Assembly: GCA_003487005.1 (NCBI GenBank)
Contig: DNFG01000325.1
Coordinates: 1-13,912, forward strand
Source of the DNA: Bryobacterales bacterium
GTDB lineage: Bacteria; Acidobacteriota; Terriglobia; Bryobacterales; Bryobacteraceae
DNA: 13,912 bases
Direction of reading: 5' to 3'
Position 1 is the first letter of the stretch. The number at the start of each line of letters is the position of its first letter. Positions 1 through 7,736 of the stretch are shown in pieces. Below the pieces are notes generated by a model. That model was not told the origin of the DNA and did not search any database. It worked only from the letters and a program-made list of their open reading frames with translations. The translations under genes and the position numbers were made by a program.

Positions 1-2
1 CC

Positions 3-2231
3 TGGAGCGTACAGCTTTCCGGCCGCGACCTGACCCGGGAAGCCCGCCCCCTGGAAGCAGGCGGGGTCCTCACCGTGGACCTCTCCGCCCTTGCTCCGAT
101 CCTGGGGGTCCGTGTGGATACATCGGGGGAAGGAGTCACCATCACCAACGCATCCGCGCAATCCTGGAGTCTCGCCCCCGGGTCCACGCTACTCTCGGGA
201 ACTGGCACAACCATCCTGCTGCCTGGCCCGGCGGATATCCAGGGAGCGCGGGTCCGGCTGCCCGTCGAAATCGTGGCCGAGATTGCCGGCAGGCAAGTGC
301 AGGTCGAGCGCGAGCAGCGGCGTATCCGCCTCGCCGACTCCCTGCCGGGGCCCAAGCCGGTTCTCGATTCAGTGCCCGAAGGATGGGACGCAGTCGCCAT
401 CGCGAAGTCTCCAGGTGAACTCGAATACACTGCGCGAATGAACGGCAGTTCGCCCCGAAACCGCGCCGTCAACCCGCCCCGGATGAATCGTGGCCCCCTC
501 AAACTGCCTGATTCCACCGGGCGCCTCCGGATTCAGTCCGAGCAAAGCTACATCTTCGGCGCCGACGGCGGCACCCGCCTTGCGGGCGATGGCAAGCTTT
601 TCGGATACGACACTCATTTCAACACGATCATCACTGAAGGCCGCCGGGGATTGGGCATGCTGGGCGGAAGAGCGGGCCTCGCGGACGCCGCTCGCGTGTG
701 GGAGGTGCAGGCTGGCGATCTTTTCAGCCCGCTCTGGGGATTTGCTCGCGGCCTCAGCTACGCCCGCCAGGCCGGAAACCGCAACCGGTTGACCAGCAGC
801 CTGTATCTGAAGACCGCGCCAGATCAGCCCATCACCCCGATCTGGAGCCTGAGAGACGACCTGGAACTCAACTCCAGGTGGCAGTTTCAGGGAGAGACGA
901 CTTCGGATGGGTCGCTGTTCGGGCGAACCTCATTCCGAGGTGACCGGCTCACGCTGGACGGCTTCGGACGCGATGCGCGGTCCCGCATCGGACGCGGCTA
1001 CGGAGGGTCGATCAGCTACGTGCTCCCCCGGAACATACTCGTCTCCGCCCGCTCGAACGAATTCGGACTCGGCGTCAATCCGGTCACGCTGCGGAGTCTC
1101 ACCGGGCGGCTTCCCGTCTGGCGCCGGGTTGACCTCTTCGTCGAATCCACCTGGATTGAAACCATCGCAGCGAGGGCCACCGTTCGGGGGGCCACGCTTT
1201 CGGTCCCGTTTCGAACCTTCCGGGTGCGTGGGCGGTACGCTACGCGGTCAGACCAGCGTCACGCACTGGATGGCCTCGCCGGTTCGAGGGCCGGATGGCG
1301 TGAGTGGATGACGGCGGTCAATTGGACTCCGCATCGCTGGATCTCGCTCGACTCGCAGTACGTGAGCCGCAGCCGCGCATCCGGAGAGAACCAGGGATGG
1401 GACCAGTTGCTGCTCGCTTTCCGGCCTTCCCGCCGGCTCAGTTTCCATTGGATGGGCCGCCTGGCCGACCCCTTCGACGATACGCGCCTGCGAACCCGGG
1501 TCCAATGGCAAGCCTCCGAGACTCTCTATCTTGGCCTTGAATACGGCCAGATTCCGACTTTTCAGAACTTCGCATACGAGATCTCGAGCCGGACCTGGCG
1601 AATCAATGTCCGCAAGGATTGGGGGCTCAATTCTCCGATCCCCGGCGCCGAAGTGCGGGGAGTCGTGCTGGGCGCTCGCGGGCGTCCGGCCCAAGGGGTT
1701 GTCGTCGAAGTCGGTGAATACGCAGTCGAAACCAACGAACGCGGGGAGTACCAGATCACAGGCCTGCCCAAGGGCTCCTACGAGGTAAAACTCCGGGAAC
1801 AGACCCTGCCCGCCGGTGCCTACGCGAGCAACGCCGACAGGCTCTTCGAGGCCGGAACCCGCGGCAAACACCGCTTTGACTTGCTGCTGGGCCGGCTCGG
1901 CCAGATCCGCGGTGTCGTTTTCATCGATGCTGATGAGGACGGCGAGCCGGGATTTGGCGAAGGACTCAGCGGGATTCCCATCTTCCTCGCTGATGCGGCC
2001 ACCTCAACTTCGGAGGGGGGCGAATTCGAATTCACCAATCTGCCCGCAGGGCGTCACGAGATCCGCCTGGATCCTGCCCGTCTCCCCCCCAATCTCCAGC
2101 CCGCATCTGCTGCTGTTGTCGAAGTCATCCTCAGCGGCCCGGACCCAGGCAGCCGGGAGATCCGGTTCCGCCTCGAGAGAGTCGCCAAACCCATCGTCTT
2201 TCAGGACGAAGAGAACGAGAATCTGCTATGA
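3..2231 (+). CDS. Outer-membrane beta-barrel protein with C-terminal carboxypeptidase-regulatory/SdrD-B-like domains (5' partial)
   Basis: The frame is open to the left edge with no stop, so the true start lies outside the window; the GTG at 75 is only the first internal start codon (718 codons from there). Numbering from that GTG, residues 1-90 contain two segments resembling copper-amine-oxidase N-terminal (stalk) repeats, such as VDLSALAPILGVRVD and RVRLPVEIVAEIAGRQVQV. Residues about 155-515 are rich in alternating polar/aromatic strands (RTWRINVRKDWGL near the end), as in an outer-membrane beta-barrel. Residues 523-575 form a carboxypeptidase-regulatory-like beta-sandwich (GVVLGARGRPAQGVVVEVG, then GEYQITGLPKGSYEVKL). 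Residues 610-665 form a second one of SdrD-B type, with an acidic DADEDGEPG loop that could bind calcium. It overlaps the next gene by 4 bases, so the two are probably co-translated. The role is inferred: surface display or secretion of a partner, loosely like an usher. No chaperone-usher signature is visible. Confidence 0.72.
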   Translation, partial: WSVQLSGRDLTREARPLEAGGVLTVDLSALAPILGVRVDTSGEGVTITNASAQSWSLAPGSTLLSGTGTTILLPGPADIQGARVRLPVEIVAEIAGRQVQVEREQRRIRLADSLPGPKPVLDSVPEGWDAVAIAKSPGELEYTARMNGSSPRNRAVNPPRMNRGPLKLPDSTGRLRIQSEQSYIFGADGGTRLAGDGKLFGYDTHFNTIITEGRRGLGMLGGRAGLADAARVWEVQAGDLFSPLWGFARGLSYARQAGNRNRLTSSLYLKTAPDQPITPIWSLRDDLELNSRWQFQGETTSDGSLFGRTSFRGDRLTLDGFGRDARSRIGRGYGGSISYVLPRNILVSARSNEFGLGVNPVTLRSLTGRLPVWRRVDLFVESTWIETIAARATVRGATLSVPFRTFRVRGRYATRSDQRHALDGLAGSRAGWREWMTAVNWTPHRWISLDSQYVSRSRASGENQGWDQLLLAFRPSRRLSFHWMGRLADPFDDTRLRTRVQWQASETLYLGLEYGQIPTFQNFAYEISSRTWRINVRKDWGLNSPIPGAEVRGVVLGARGRPAQGVVVEVGEYAVETNERGEYQITGLPKGSYEVKLREQTLPAGAYASNADRLFEAGTRGKHRFDLLLGRLGQIRGVVFIDADEDGEPGFGEGLSGIPIFLADAATSTSEGGEFEFTNLPAGRHEIRLDPARLPPNLQPASAAVVEVILSGPDPGSREIRFRLERVAKPIVFQDEENENLL

Positions 2232-2695
2232 GACCAAGCGCGCTTGCGCTCCTCCTTGCGCTTACATTCTGCCCCGCCCGGGGAGAAAATGCCCAGGTCA
2301 TGGTGCCCGCCACGGTGTACTTCGACGTGCAAAATCTCGCCGCGCCGACGGGTTCGACCTCCAATCCTGTCGTGGTCTCGTTTCAGGCGGCGCAGTTGGA
2401 GTCCGGCAGAGTCCTCAAGGTCAGCCTCCGACCGGCCGCGAGCCAGTTCTCAGGCCCGGGCGGGACGGGCATAGCCGCCTCCAGGATCCGTTGGACCATC
2501 CAGGGCGCATCCAACGGCACCGGTTTCGCGGGCACAGCCAATCCCGACGGCTTCGTGACCGTCTTCCGCAGCAGCGTCCAGGCATCCTCCGGATCCGTGA
2601 GTCTGAACTTCACGCTTGATGCGCCAGGACCGGGCGTCCGGGCTGACGCGCATACCCTGGCACTCGAATGGCAGTTTGAATCGGAGCCCCAATGA
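2228..2695 (+). CDS. Small secreted beta-rich protein, function unknown
   Basis: This encodes 155 residues. The start is the ATG of an ATGA overlap with the upstream barrel gene, which implies translational coupling. The N-terminus is a clear Sec signal peptide: MRPSALALLLALTFCPARG, with likely cleavage near ARG-EN or shortly after. The mature part is short alternating hydrophobic strands (VMVPATVYFDVQNL, NPVVVSFQAAQL, SVSLNFTLDAP, HTLALEWQFE) with many Ser, Gly and Thr. This suggests one all-beta immunoglobulin-like domain of about 130 residues, loosely like fimbrial or spore-coat-U subunits. No cysteine pair is visible in the mature chain, and no family is recognised with confidence. Position and coupling suggest it is exported with, or displayed by, the neighbouring barrel protein; that is inference. 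A GC-rich hairpin lies about 30 bases after the stop. Confidence 0.62.
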   Translation: MRPSALALLLALTFCPARGENAQVMVPATVYFDVQNLAAPTGSTSNPVVVSFQAAQLESGRVLKVSLRPAASQFSGPGGTGIAASRIRWTIQGASNGTGFAGTANPDGFVTVFRSSVQASSGSVSLNFTLDAPGPGVRADAHTLALEWQFESEPQ

Positions 2696-2725
2696 CACCC
2701 GCGCATCGCCGCTCCGGCTTCGCCC

Positions 2726-2750
2726 CCGGGCCGCAGTCAGTAAGGCCCGG
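2726..2750 (+). terminator. GC-rich hairpin after the surface gene pair
   Basis: CCGGGCC (2726-2732) and GGCCCGG (2744-2750) form a perfect 7-bp stem with an 11-base loop, 30 bases after the stop of the small secreted protein. Only TTGAA follows, not a U-run, so this is not a classical intrinsic terminator. It may end or stabilise the upstream transcript. The rest of the gap to the hydrolase (2696-2849) shows no other clear element. Confidence 0.35.
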
Positions 2751-2838
2751 TTGAACCCGACAGGGCGGCCTGCGTAGGGAACCGTCCCCCTCGGCGACTG
2801 GGCGCTCAGTGCTCACTTGATGCGCATCGCAGCAGCAC

Positions 2839-2843
2839 GGGGA
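2839..2843 (+). promoter_or_regulatory. Candidate ribosome binding site for the hydrolase
   Basis: GGGGA lies 6 bases before the ATG at 2850 and is the main reason for choosing that start over the TTG at 2817, the ATG at 2820 or the ATG at 2868. The six bases between (CATAAT, 2844-2849) also look like a -10 hexamer. If they act as one, transcription would begin near 2856 and the ATG at 2868 would be the start. Confidence 0.35.
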
Positions 2844-2849
2844 CATAAT

Positions 2850-3833
2850 ATGAACCCAAGACCTCCCATGCCAGTAGCACCCCTGATCACGCGCCGCCAC
2901 CTTGCCGGAATGGCAGTGGCCGCTTTCCAGCCTGCCGCCTCGCGGCGGGAGGAAATTTTGCGGAGGATGCAGATGGTGATGGGCCCGTTCCCGGCGCATC
3001 CGAAGGCGAATCTGCATGTGGAAGTCACGGAGGAGCGCGCGGGCGACGGGTACCGGATCGCTCTGATTTCTTACGCAGCGGAATCGGGAGACCGGGTGAC
3101 GGCCTACCTGTTGGCACCCGCGAAGCCCCTGCCGTCGCGGCCGGCGGTGGTCTGTCTGCATCCGACGAGCCCGCTGGGGAAGGGGGTACCGGCGGGGCTT
3201 GGGGGTCTACCCAACCGCAATTATGCGGTGGAACTCGCACAGCGCGGCTTCGTCACGCTCGCGCCCGATTATCCCGGCTCGGGGGGGTATCAATTCAACG
3301 CGTACGCGCGCGGTTATGCGAGTGCGACGATGAAGGGGATCTGGAATCACATCCGGGCGGTGGACCTGCTGGAGGCGCGGCCAGACGTGCATCCGGGGCG
3401 CGTCGGGGCGATCGGTCATTCGCTGGGCGGGCACAATGCGCTATTTCTGGCGGCATTTGACGAGCGCGTGCGGGCGACGGTGACGAGTTGCGGGTTCACG
3501 GCGTTCGCGCGGTACAAGGGCGGGGATCTGACGGGGTGGTCGCATCGCGGCTACATGCCGCGGATCGCGGAGGTCTACGGGAAGTCGCCCGCGAAGATGC
3601 CGTTTGATTTCGATGATGTTCTGGAGGCCATTGCGCCGCGGCCGGTTTTTGTGAGCGCGCCGGTTCGTGACGACAACTTTGACGCGGCGGGGGTGGTGGA
3701 GGCGATCGAGTCCGCGTCGGAGCGTGTGGAGACGCGGATCACGCTGCGGCAACCGGACGCGGGTCATGATTTTCCGCTGGAGACGCGCGAGGAAGCCTAC
3801 CAGTTTTTGGCCGGGGCACTCACGGCCGCCTGA
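2850..3833 (+). CDS. Exported alpha/beta hydrolase (dienelactone hydrolase / acetyl-xylan-esterase-like)
   Basis: This encodes 327 residues from ATG 2850. The N-terminus has a Tat-like or Sec-like signal (ITRRHLAGMAVAAFQPAAS), so the enzyme probably acts outside the cytoplasm. The core is an alpha/beta hydrolase fold: PAVVCLHPTSPLGKG near the oxyanion strand, FVTLAPDYPGSGGY, and the nucleophile elbow GHSLGG with Ser191. The acid is probably Asp274 or Asp275 (PVRDDNFD) and the base is His306 (DAGHDFP). The order nucleophile-acid-His is complete, so an active serine esterase or peptidase-like hydrolase is expected; the substrate cannot be read from sequence. The gene stands alone, between a hairpin and the kinase. 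Its codon usage is odd: from about 2950 onward third positions are mostly G (GCG, GGG, GTG, CTG), while flanking genes favour C. That suggests acquisition by transfer or a former opposite orientation. Confidence 0.86.
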   Translation: MNPRPPMPVAPLITRRHLAGMAVAAFQPAASRREEILRRMQMVMGPFPAHPKANLHVEVTEERAGDGYRIALISYAAESGDRVTAYLLAPAKPLPSRPAVVCLHPTSPLGKGVPAGLGGLPNRNYAVELAQRGFVTLAPDYPGSGGYQFNAYARGYASATMKGIWNHIRAVDLLEARPDVHPGRVGAIGHSLGGHNALFLAAFDERVRATVTSCGFTAFARYKGGDLTGWSHRGYMPRIAEVYGKSPAKMPFDFDDVLEAIAPRPVFVSAPVRDDNFDAAGVVEAIESASERVETRITLRQPDAGHDFPLETREEAYQFLAGALTAA

Positions 3834-3866
3834 CGAGAAATCGGGTTCTTTTTGCGGAAACCGCTC

Positions 3867-3872
3867 TACAAT
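3867..3872 (+). promoter_or_regulatory. Candidate -10 element of the kinase gene
   Basis: TACAAT sits 7 bases before the GTG at 3880, which would place transcription at or next to the start codon (leaderless mRNA). No good -35 is visible 16-18 bases upstream. No Shine-Dalgarno at proper spacing is seen; the AGGG here is too close to the GTG. The neighbouring GCGGAAACCGC (3853-3863) is a small 4-bp hairpin. Confidence 0.35.
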
Positions 3873-3879
3873 ACAGGGT

Positions 3880-5514
3880 GTGGACGCGCCGCGAGGCACC
3901 CTGGCTCCCGCTGTTGGCCGCATCGCCGGCCGGGAGGGCGACGCAGGCCGTTCGCGACTGTCCAACGCCACGCTGGCCGCGGAACTGGTGGGCCGCAACC
4001 ATGTCCAGCTCAGTTGGATTGCCGTCGCCGCCCTGGCCGGGCTGATCACGATCCCGTTCTTCGCTGGGATGCTCCAGCGTGAAGTCGCCGACGCCCTCGA
4101 CACCCGCCTGATCCGGGTTACCTTGATCACGGCCGTCCTGATCACGCTCGCCGTGATCCTCATCGAGCGCCTTGGCTGGTTCAAGCCGATGGCGCTGTTG
4201 CGGGTGGGCCTGCTCTACCAACTCGTGATCGCCGCCACGATTGCCGTTTTCGAGAATGCCATCCCCTGGCAGCCCGATGAGTACGTCCGGGGCACGTCGG
4301 CCATCACGCTTTGGCTGGTCTCGTTCGCACTCCTGGTTCCGGCTCCACCGCTGATGGCCGCATTCTACTGCTTCGCAGGCGCCGCCACCGGGCCCTTCGT
4401 CTACTTCCTTCTGACGCATGCCGGCTACCCCGACGTGGACCCGAGCCGTCTGACCGTCCACTACGCCCCCTGCTTCCTCATACCGATCGTCTCGGCGCTG
4501 GTCAACAGCCGCGCACTGCGCATGGAACGCCTCGCGGCGCGCGCCCGGGAACTGGGATCCTACGAACTCTACGAACCGCTCAACCAAGGCGGGATGGGCG
4601 AGGTGTGGAGGGCCCGCCACCGGTTTCTGAAGCGCGATGCCGCCGTCAAGGTGATTCGCCCGGATGTCCTCCTGCTGCAACCGGGCCGCACGGCTGATTC
4701 ACTCCGCAAGCGCTTCGAGCAGGAGGCGCTCGCCATCGCACAACTCCAGTCGCCGCACACTGTCGCCATCCACGACTTCGGCCTCACCGAGGACGGCGGC
4801 TTCTATTACGCCATGGAACTGCTCGATGGGTATACGCTCCAGACGCTGGTCGAGCGGTTCGGCCCTCAGCCGCCGGGGCGCGTCGTTCATATACTGACTC
4901 AGGCGTGCGCCTCGCTCGAAGAGGCGCACCAACGTGGCATGATCCACAGGGACGTCAAGCCCAACAACCTGTTCCTCTGCCATCTGGGCACCAGCTTCGA
5001 TTTCTGCAAGCTGCTTGACTTCGGCCTCGTCAAGCACATCCTCCAGCAGGATCAATCGCAGATGACCGCCTCGGGCGCCATCGCCGGCACACCCGCTTGC
5101 CTCGCGCCCGAGGTGGCCGCCGGAGCCCCGGCGATCGACCACCGGGTGGACCTGTACGGCCTTGGCTGTGTCGCCTACTGGCTGCTTTCCGGCCAGCCTG
5201 TCTTCGATGAACCCCATCCCACGGCGATGATCGTCGCCCACCTCCAGAAACACCCTTTGCCGCCCTCACAACGCGCCGGAATCCCGATCCCTCCCGATCT
5301 CGACAACCTCATCCTTCGTCTGCTCGCCAAGGAACCGGACGCGCGTCCGGGTTCCGCCGCCGAACTCAGCGGTCTCCTCCGGCAGTGCCGCGACCTGCCC
5401 CCCTGGACTCCCGCGGACGCCGAGCGCTGGTGGCACGCCCATGCGATACTGCCTCACCCGCACACGGGGACCCAGGCACACGCCACCCTCCACGTCGCAG
5501 AATCACGGCAGTAG
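3880..5514 (+). CDS. Membrane-anchored serine/threonine protein kinase, N-terminal membrane domain
   Basis: The 544-residue protein starts at GTG 3880; the open frame runs further upstream but only through the hydrolase gene. After about 40 mostly polar residues come roughly six hydrophobic segments (about 43-64, 76-98, 104-126, 141-158, 158-182, 193-207), then a basic linker. The kinase domain (about 226-500) is complete: Gly-rich loop NQGGMGEVWRA, lysine Lys257 in AAVKVI, HRDVKPNN with catalytic Asp358, LDFGLVK with metal-binding Asp380, an activation segment with TASGAIAGTPACLAPEV, and the DLYGLGCVAYWLLSG helix. It should therefore phosphorylate Ser/Thr of cytoplasmic partners, anchored to the inner membrane. 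Most bacterial PknB-type kinases have the kinase first, then one helix and an outer sensor; here the order is reversed and the sensor would be the polytopic domain. No substrate gene is adjacent. A hairpin lies downstream. Confidence 0.95.
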   Translation: MDAPRGTLAPAVGRIAGREGDAGRSRLSNATLAAELVGRNHVQLSWIAVAALAGLITIPFFAGMLQREVADALDTRLIRVTLITAVLITLAVILIERLGWFKPMALLRVGLLYQLVIAATIAVFENAIPWQPDEYVRGTSAITLWLVSFALLVPAPPLMAAFYCFAGAATGPFVYFLLTHAGYPDVDPSRLTVHYAPCFLIPIVSALVNSRALRMERLAARARELGSYELYEPLNQGGMGEVWRARHRFLKRDAAVKVIRPDVLLLQPGRTADSLRKRFEQEALAIAQLQSPHTVAIHDFGLTEDGGFYYAMELLDGYTLQTLVERFGPQPPGRVVHILTQACASLEEAHQRGMIHRDVKPNNLFLCHLGTSFDFCKLLDFGLVKHILQQDQSQMTASGAIAGTPACLAPEVAAGAPAIDHRVDLYGLGCVAYWLLSGQPVFDEPHPTAMIVAHLQKHPLPPSQRAGIPIPPDLDNLILRLLAKEPDARPGSAAELSGLLRQCRDLPPWTPADAERWWHAHAILPHPHTGTQAHATLHVAESRQ

Positions 5515-5567
5515 CCCACGTTGGCTTTCTCTTTGGCAGGGACAGGTCTCGAACTGCCCATACCTCC

Positions 5568-5583
5568 ACGGGGGCTCCCCCGT
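5568..5583. other. GC-rich inverted repeat in the kinase-folC gap
   Basis: ACGGGG and CCCCGT form a perfect 6-bp stem around GCTC, 54 bases after the kinase stop. No T-run follows on either strand, so it could be a weak terminator or mRNA-end stabiliser for the kinase transcript. The gap as a whole (5515-5622) holds only this and a tRNA-like fragment nearby. Confidence 0.35.
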
Positions 5584-5622
5584 TGCCGCCCGCGCACCCA
5601 ATATGCGATTCCTGATATCAGC

Positions 5623-6918
5623 TTGTCTCCCTTTGCTTATCCCGATTCGGTCCAGTTCCTCTACACTCTCGGCAACGAGTATAAAACCCTCAAACTCGGC
5701 CTTGACCGCATCGAAGCCCTCCTCGCCCGTCTCGATCATCCCCACCGCGCCACGCCCTTCGTTCACGTCGCCGGAACGAACGGCAAAGGCTCCACCTGCG
5801 CGATGATCGAGCGCGCGCTTCGCACCTCGGGGCGCCGCACCGGCCTCTTCATCTCCCCCCACCTCGTCGAACCCACCGAACGCGTGCAGATCAACGGCGA
5901 ACCCGTGACGCCCGCGGATTTCGCCAGCGCCTTCGAGGAAGTCCACGAAGCCGCGCTCACCATGATCGCGGACGGCGTCCTGGACGGCCACCCGACCTAC
6001 TTCGAGACGATCACCGCGATGGCGTACCTGCTGTTCCGCGGCCACAAGGTGGAAATCGGCGTCCTCGAGACCGGCATGGGCGGCCGCCTCGACGCCACGA
6101 ATGTCGTCGATCCGCTCCTCTCCGTGCTGACGCCAATCGATTTCGACCACGAGAAGTTCCTCGGCACCACCATCCCGCAGATCGCCGCCGAAAAGGCCGG
6201 GATTCTCAAGCCGGGCCGCCCCGCCATCGTCGCGCTGCAGCGCCCCGAAGCGCTGGCGGTGATTGAACAGCGGGCCCGCGAGACCGGATCCCCTCTCCTG
6301 CATGCCTCGAGCTGGCGGGCCGAGGACCTCCACCAGGACGCCTACGGTAACCACTTCACCGCCACCTTCCGCCAGCATGCCATCCCGGTGGAACTCCCTC
6401 TCATCGGCGCTCATCAGGTCGACAATGCCCTCACCGCCGTCGCCGCCCTCGTCCACCTCGGCCTCCCCGCCGAAATCATCTCGTCCGGCCTGAAAGCAAC
6501 CCGCTGGCCCGGCCGCCTCGAGTGTGTCCGGCGGCATCCCGACATCTTTCTCGACGGCGCGCACAATCCCTCCGGCGCCGCCGCTCTCGCCCGCTATATC
6601 CGGGAATTTCACACGAATCGCGCCGGTGGCGGCCGCGTCTGGATGCTTTTTGGCGCGATGAACGACAAGGACCTCTCCGTGCTCGCCCCCCTCCTGTTCC
6701 CCCTCGCCCACGAACTGGTCTTCACCACCCCCCACCAGACCCGTGCTTTCCCGGCCGAAACCATTCGCGACCTCACCGGCGAAACCCGCGCCCGCATCCT
6801 GCCCGCACCCGCCGGGGCCGTGGACTGCATCCTCCGCGAAGCCCGGCCCGAGGATGCCCTCTTCATCACCGGTTCGCTTTACCTCGTGGGCGAAGTCCGC
6901 CCGCTCCTCGTGCCATAA
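5623..6918 (+). CDS. folC: Bifunctional dihydrofolate synthase / folylpolyglutamate synthase
   Basis: FolC uses ATP to add glutamate to dihydropteroate and to extend the glutamate tail of folates, in the cytoplasm. The 431-residue frame has the Mur-ligase-like P-loop VAGTNGKGST (about 49-58), SPHLVEPTERVQING, LETGMGGRLDATNVV, the DFDHEKFLGTTIPQIAAEKA block, GAHQVDNALTAVAAL, and the C-terminal-domain motif DGAHNPSG (Asp311-His314-Asn315). It ends with LFITGSLYLVGEVRP, as in the family, and the length is normal. The start is uncertain. TTG 5623 is the last start codon before the conserved YPDSVQFLYTLGNEYKTLK segment; the other in-frame choice, TTG 5521, adds 34 residues that look like translated noncoding sequence. 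No ribosome binding site is clear. It begins the compact run of genes that continues to the thioredoxin gene. Confidence 0.95.
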   Translation: MSPFAYPDSVQFLYTLGNEYKTLKLGLDRIEALLARLDHPHRATPFVHVAGTNGKGSTCAMIERALRTSGRRTGLFISPHLVEPTERVQINGEPVTPADFASAFEEVHEAALTMIADGVLDGHPTYFETITAMAYLLFRGHKVEIGVLETGMGGRLDATNVVDPLLSVLTPIDFDHEKFLGTTIPQIAAEKAGILKPGRPAIVALQRPEALAVIEQRARETGSPLLHASSWRAEDLHQDAYGNHFTATFRQHAIPVELPLIGAHQVDNALTAVAALVHLGLPAEIISSGLKATRWPGRLECVRRHPDIFLDGAHNPSGAAALARYIREFHTNRAGGGRVWMLFGAMNDKDLSVLAPLLFPLAHELVFTTPHQTRAFPAETIRDLTGETRARILPAPAGAVDCILREARPEDALFITGSLYLVGEVRPLLVP

Positions 6919-6940
6919 TCAGGAGTTCCGCCCGCCAAGC

Positions 6941-7672
6941 ATGGTGTTCAGCTACCTCATCGCCCTGTTCATCCGCGACCCGCTCATCATCGTGGCCACC
7001 GCCCTGATGGGCACCATCAACCTGCTCGCGTCGCATTGGGACAAGGACGGCAGCCTCCAACTGCGCATCGCCCGGAAATGGGCGCGGATGCTGCTCGGCA
7101 TCGCGGGCGCGCGGGTCACCGTCACCGGCCTCGAACATATCGATCCCGCCCGCAGTTACGTCGTTTCGCCCAATCACGTCAGCTACATGGACACGCCCGT
7201 GCTGCTGGGTCATCTCCCCGTCAACTTCCGCTTCCTCGCCAAGAAGGGCCTGTTCGACATCCCCTTCATCGGCGGGCACCTCACCAAGGCCGGCCACATC
7301 GCCGTTCCCCTGGACGACCCCCGCGCCGCTCTCAAGGTCCTCTCCTCCGCCGGTCATGCCATGAAGGAGCGCGGCCTCTCCGTCCTGGTCTTCCCCGAAG
7401 GCGGCCGCTCCGAAGATGGCAACCTTCAGCCCTTCAAGGACGGCGCCGCTTATCTCGCCATCAAGGGCGCCGTGCCCATCCTTCCCATCGCCCTCATCGG
7501 CCTCCGCGAGATCCTCCCCATGCACTCCCATCACATGCGCCCCGGCAAGGTCACCATGCGCATCGGCCCCCCTCTCGAAACCGAGGGTCTCCCCATCTCC
7601 GCCCGCGTCGAACTCACCGAACGCCTCGCCGCCCAGATCCGCGCCCTCCACGACCAGGGCCACGCGGACTGA
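6941..7672 (+). CDS. plsC: 1-acyl-sn-glycerol-3-phosphate acyltransferase (PlsC family)
   Basis: PlsC enzymes transfer an acyl group to lysophosphatidic acid to make phosphatidic acid at the inner membrane, the second acylation of phospholipid synthesis. The 243-residue protein has a hydrophobic N-terminal segment (about 3-28) that anchors it. It shows the catalytic HX4D motif, NHVSYMD (His79, Asp84), then FRFLAKKGLFDIPFIGG. The glycerol-phosphate-binding motif is FPEGGRS (Glu153-Gly-Gly-Arg156), where Gly replaces the commoner Thr, and VPILPIALIG follows. Start ATG 6941 is 22 bases after the folC stop. AGGAG at 6921-6925 is 15 bases away, too far for an ideal ribosome binding site, and a CATAAT hexamer overlaps the folC stop (6914-6919). 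Acyl specificity cannot be told, so the plsC symbol is by family. Confidence 0.9.
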   Translation: MVFSYLIALFIRDPLIIVATALMGTINLLASHWDKDGSLQLRIARKWARMLLGIAGARVTVTGLEHIDPARSYVVSPNHVSYMDTPVLLGHLPVNFRFLAKKGLFDIPFIGGHLTKAGHIAVPLDDPRAALKVLSSAGHAMKERGLSVLVFPEGGRSEDGNLQPFKDGAAYLAIKGAVPILPIALIGLREILPMHSHHMRPGKVTMRIGPPLETEGLPISARVELTERLAAQIRALHDQGHAD

Positions 7673-7736
7673 ATGGTAAATTAGGGGTATCTCTCCCTTT
7701 CGCAAAGCTTTCGAGATCACGGCAGGCATCATCCTC

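Noticed and set aside
1816..2619. Overlapping plus-strand frame of 267 codons across the end of the barrel gene and the small secreted gene
   Set aside because: Its product is Ser/Arg/Pro-rich with no structure, while the two genes in the other frames show a domain pattern and a signal peptide.
2817..2849. TTG 2817 or ATG 2820 as the hydrolase start
   Set aside because: They have no ribosome binding site and would put extra residues before the export signal; ATG 2850 has GGGGA 6 bases upstream.
3667..3879. Upstream extension of the kinase frame into the hydrolase gene
   Set aside because: The extra 71 residues are an Arg/Ser-rich out-of-frame reading of the hydrolase 3' end; GTG 3880 follows a -10-like element and begins just before the membrane domain.
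5521..5622. 34-residue N-terminal extension of FolC from TTG 5521
   Set aside because: FolC proteins normally begin close to the YPDSVQFLYTLG segment; the extension covers the hairpin and the tRNA-like fragment and is Pro/Arg-rich without family similarity.
5515..5640. Complete tRNA (including selenocysteine tRNA) or 4.5S RNA in the kinase-folC gap
   Set aside because: No matching acceptor 5' strand, no anticodon arm in the right place, no TCA anticodon loop and no 4.5S core (GGAAGCAGC-type) could be found.
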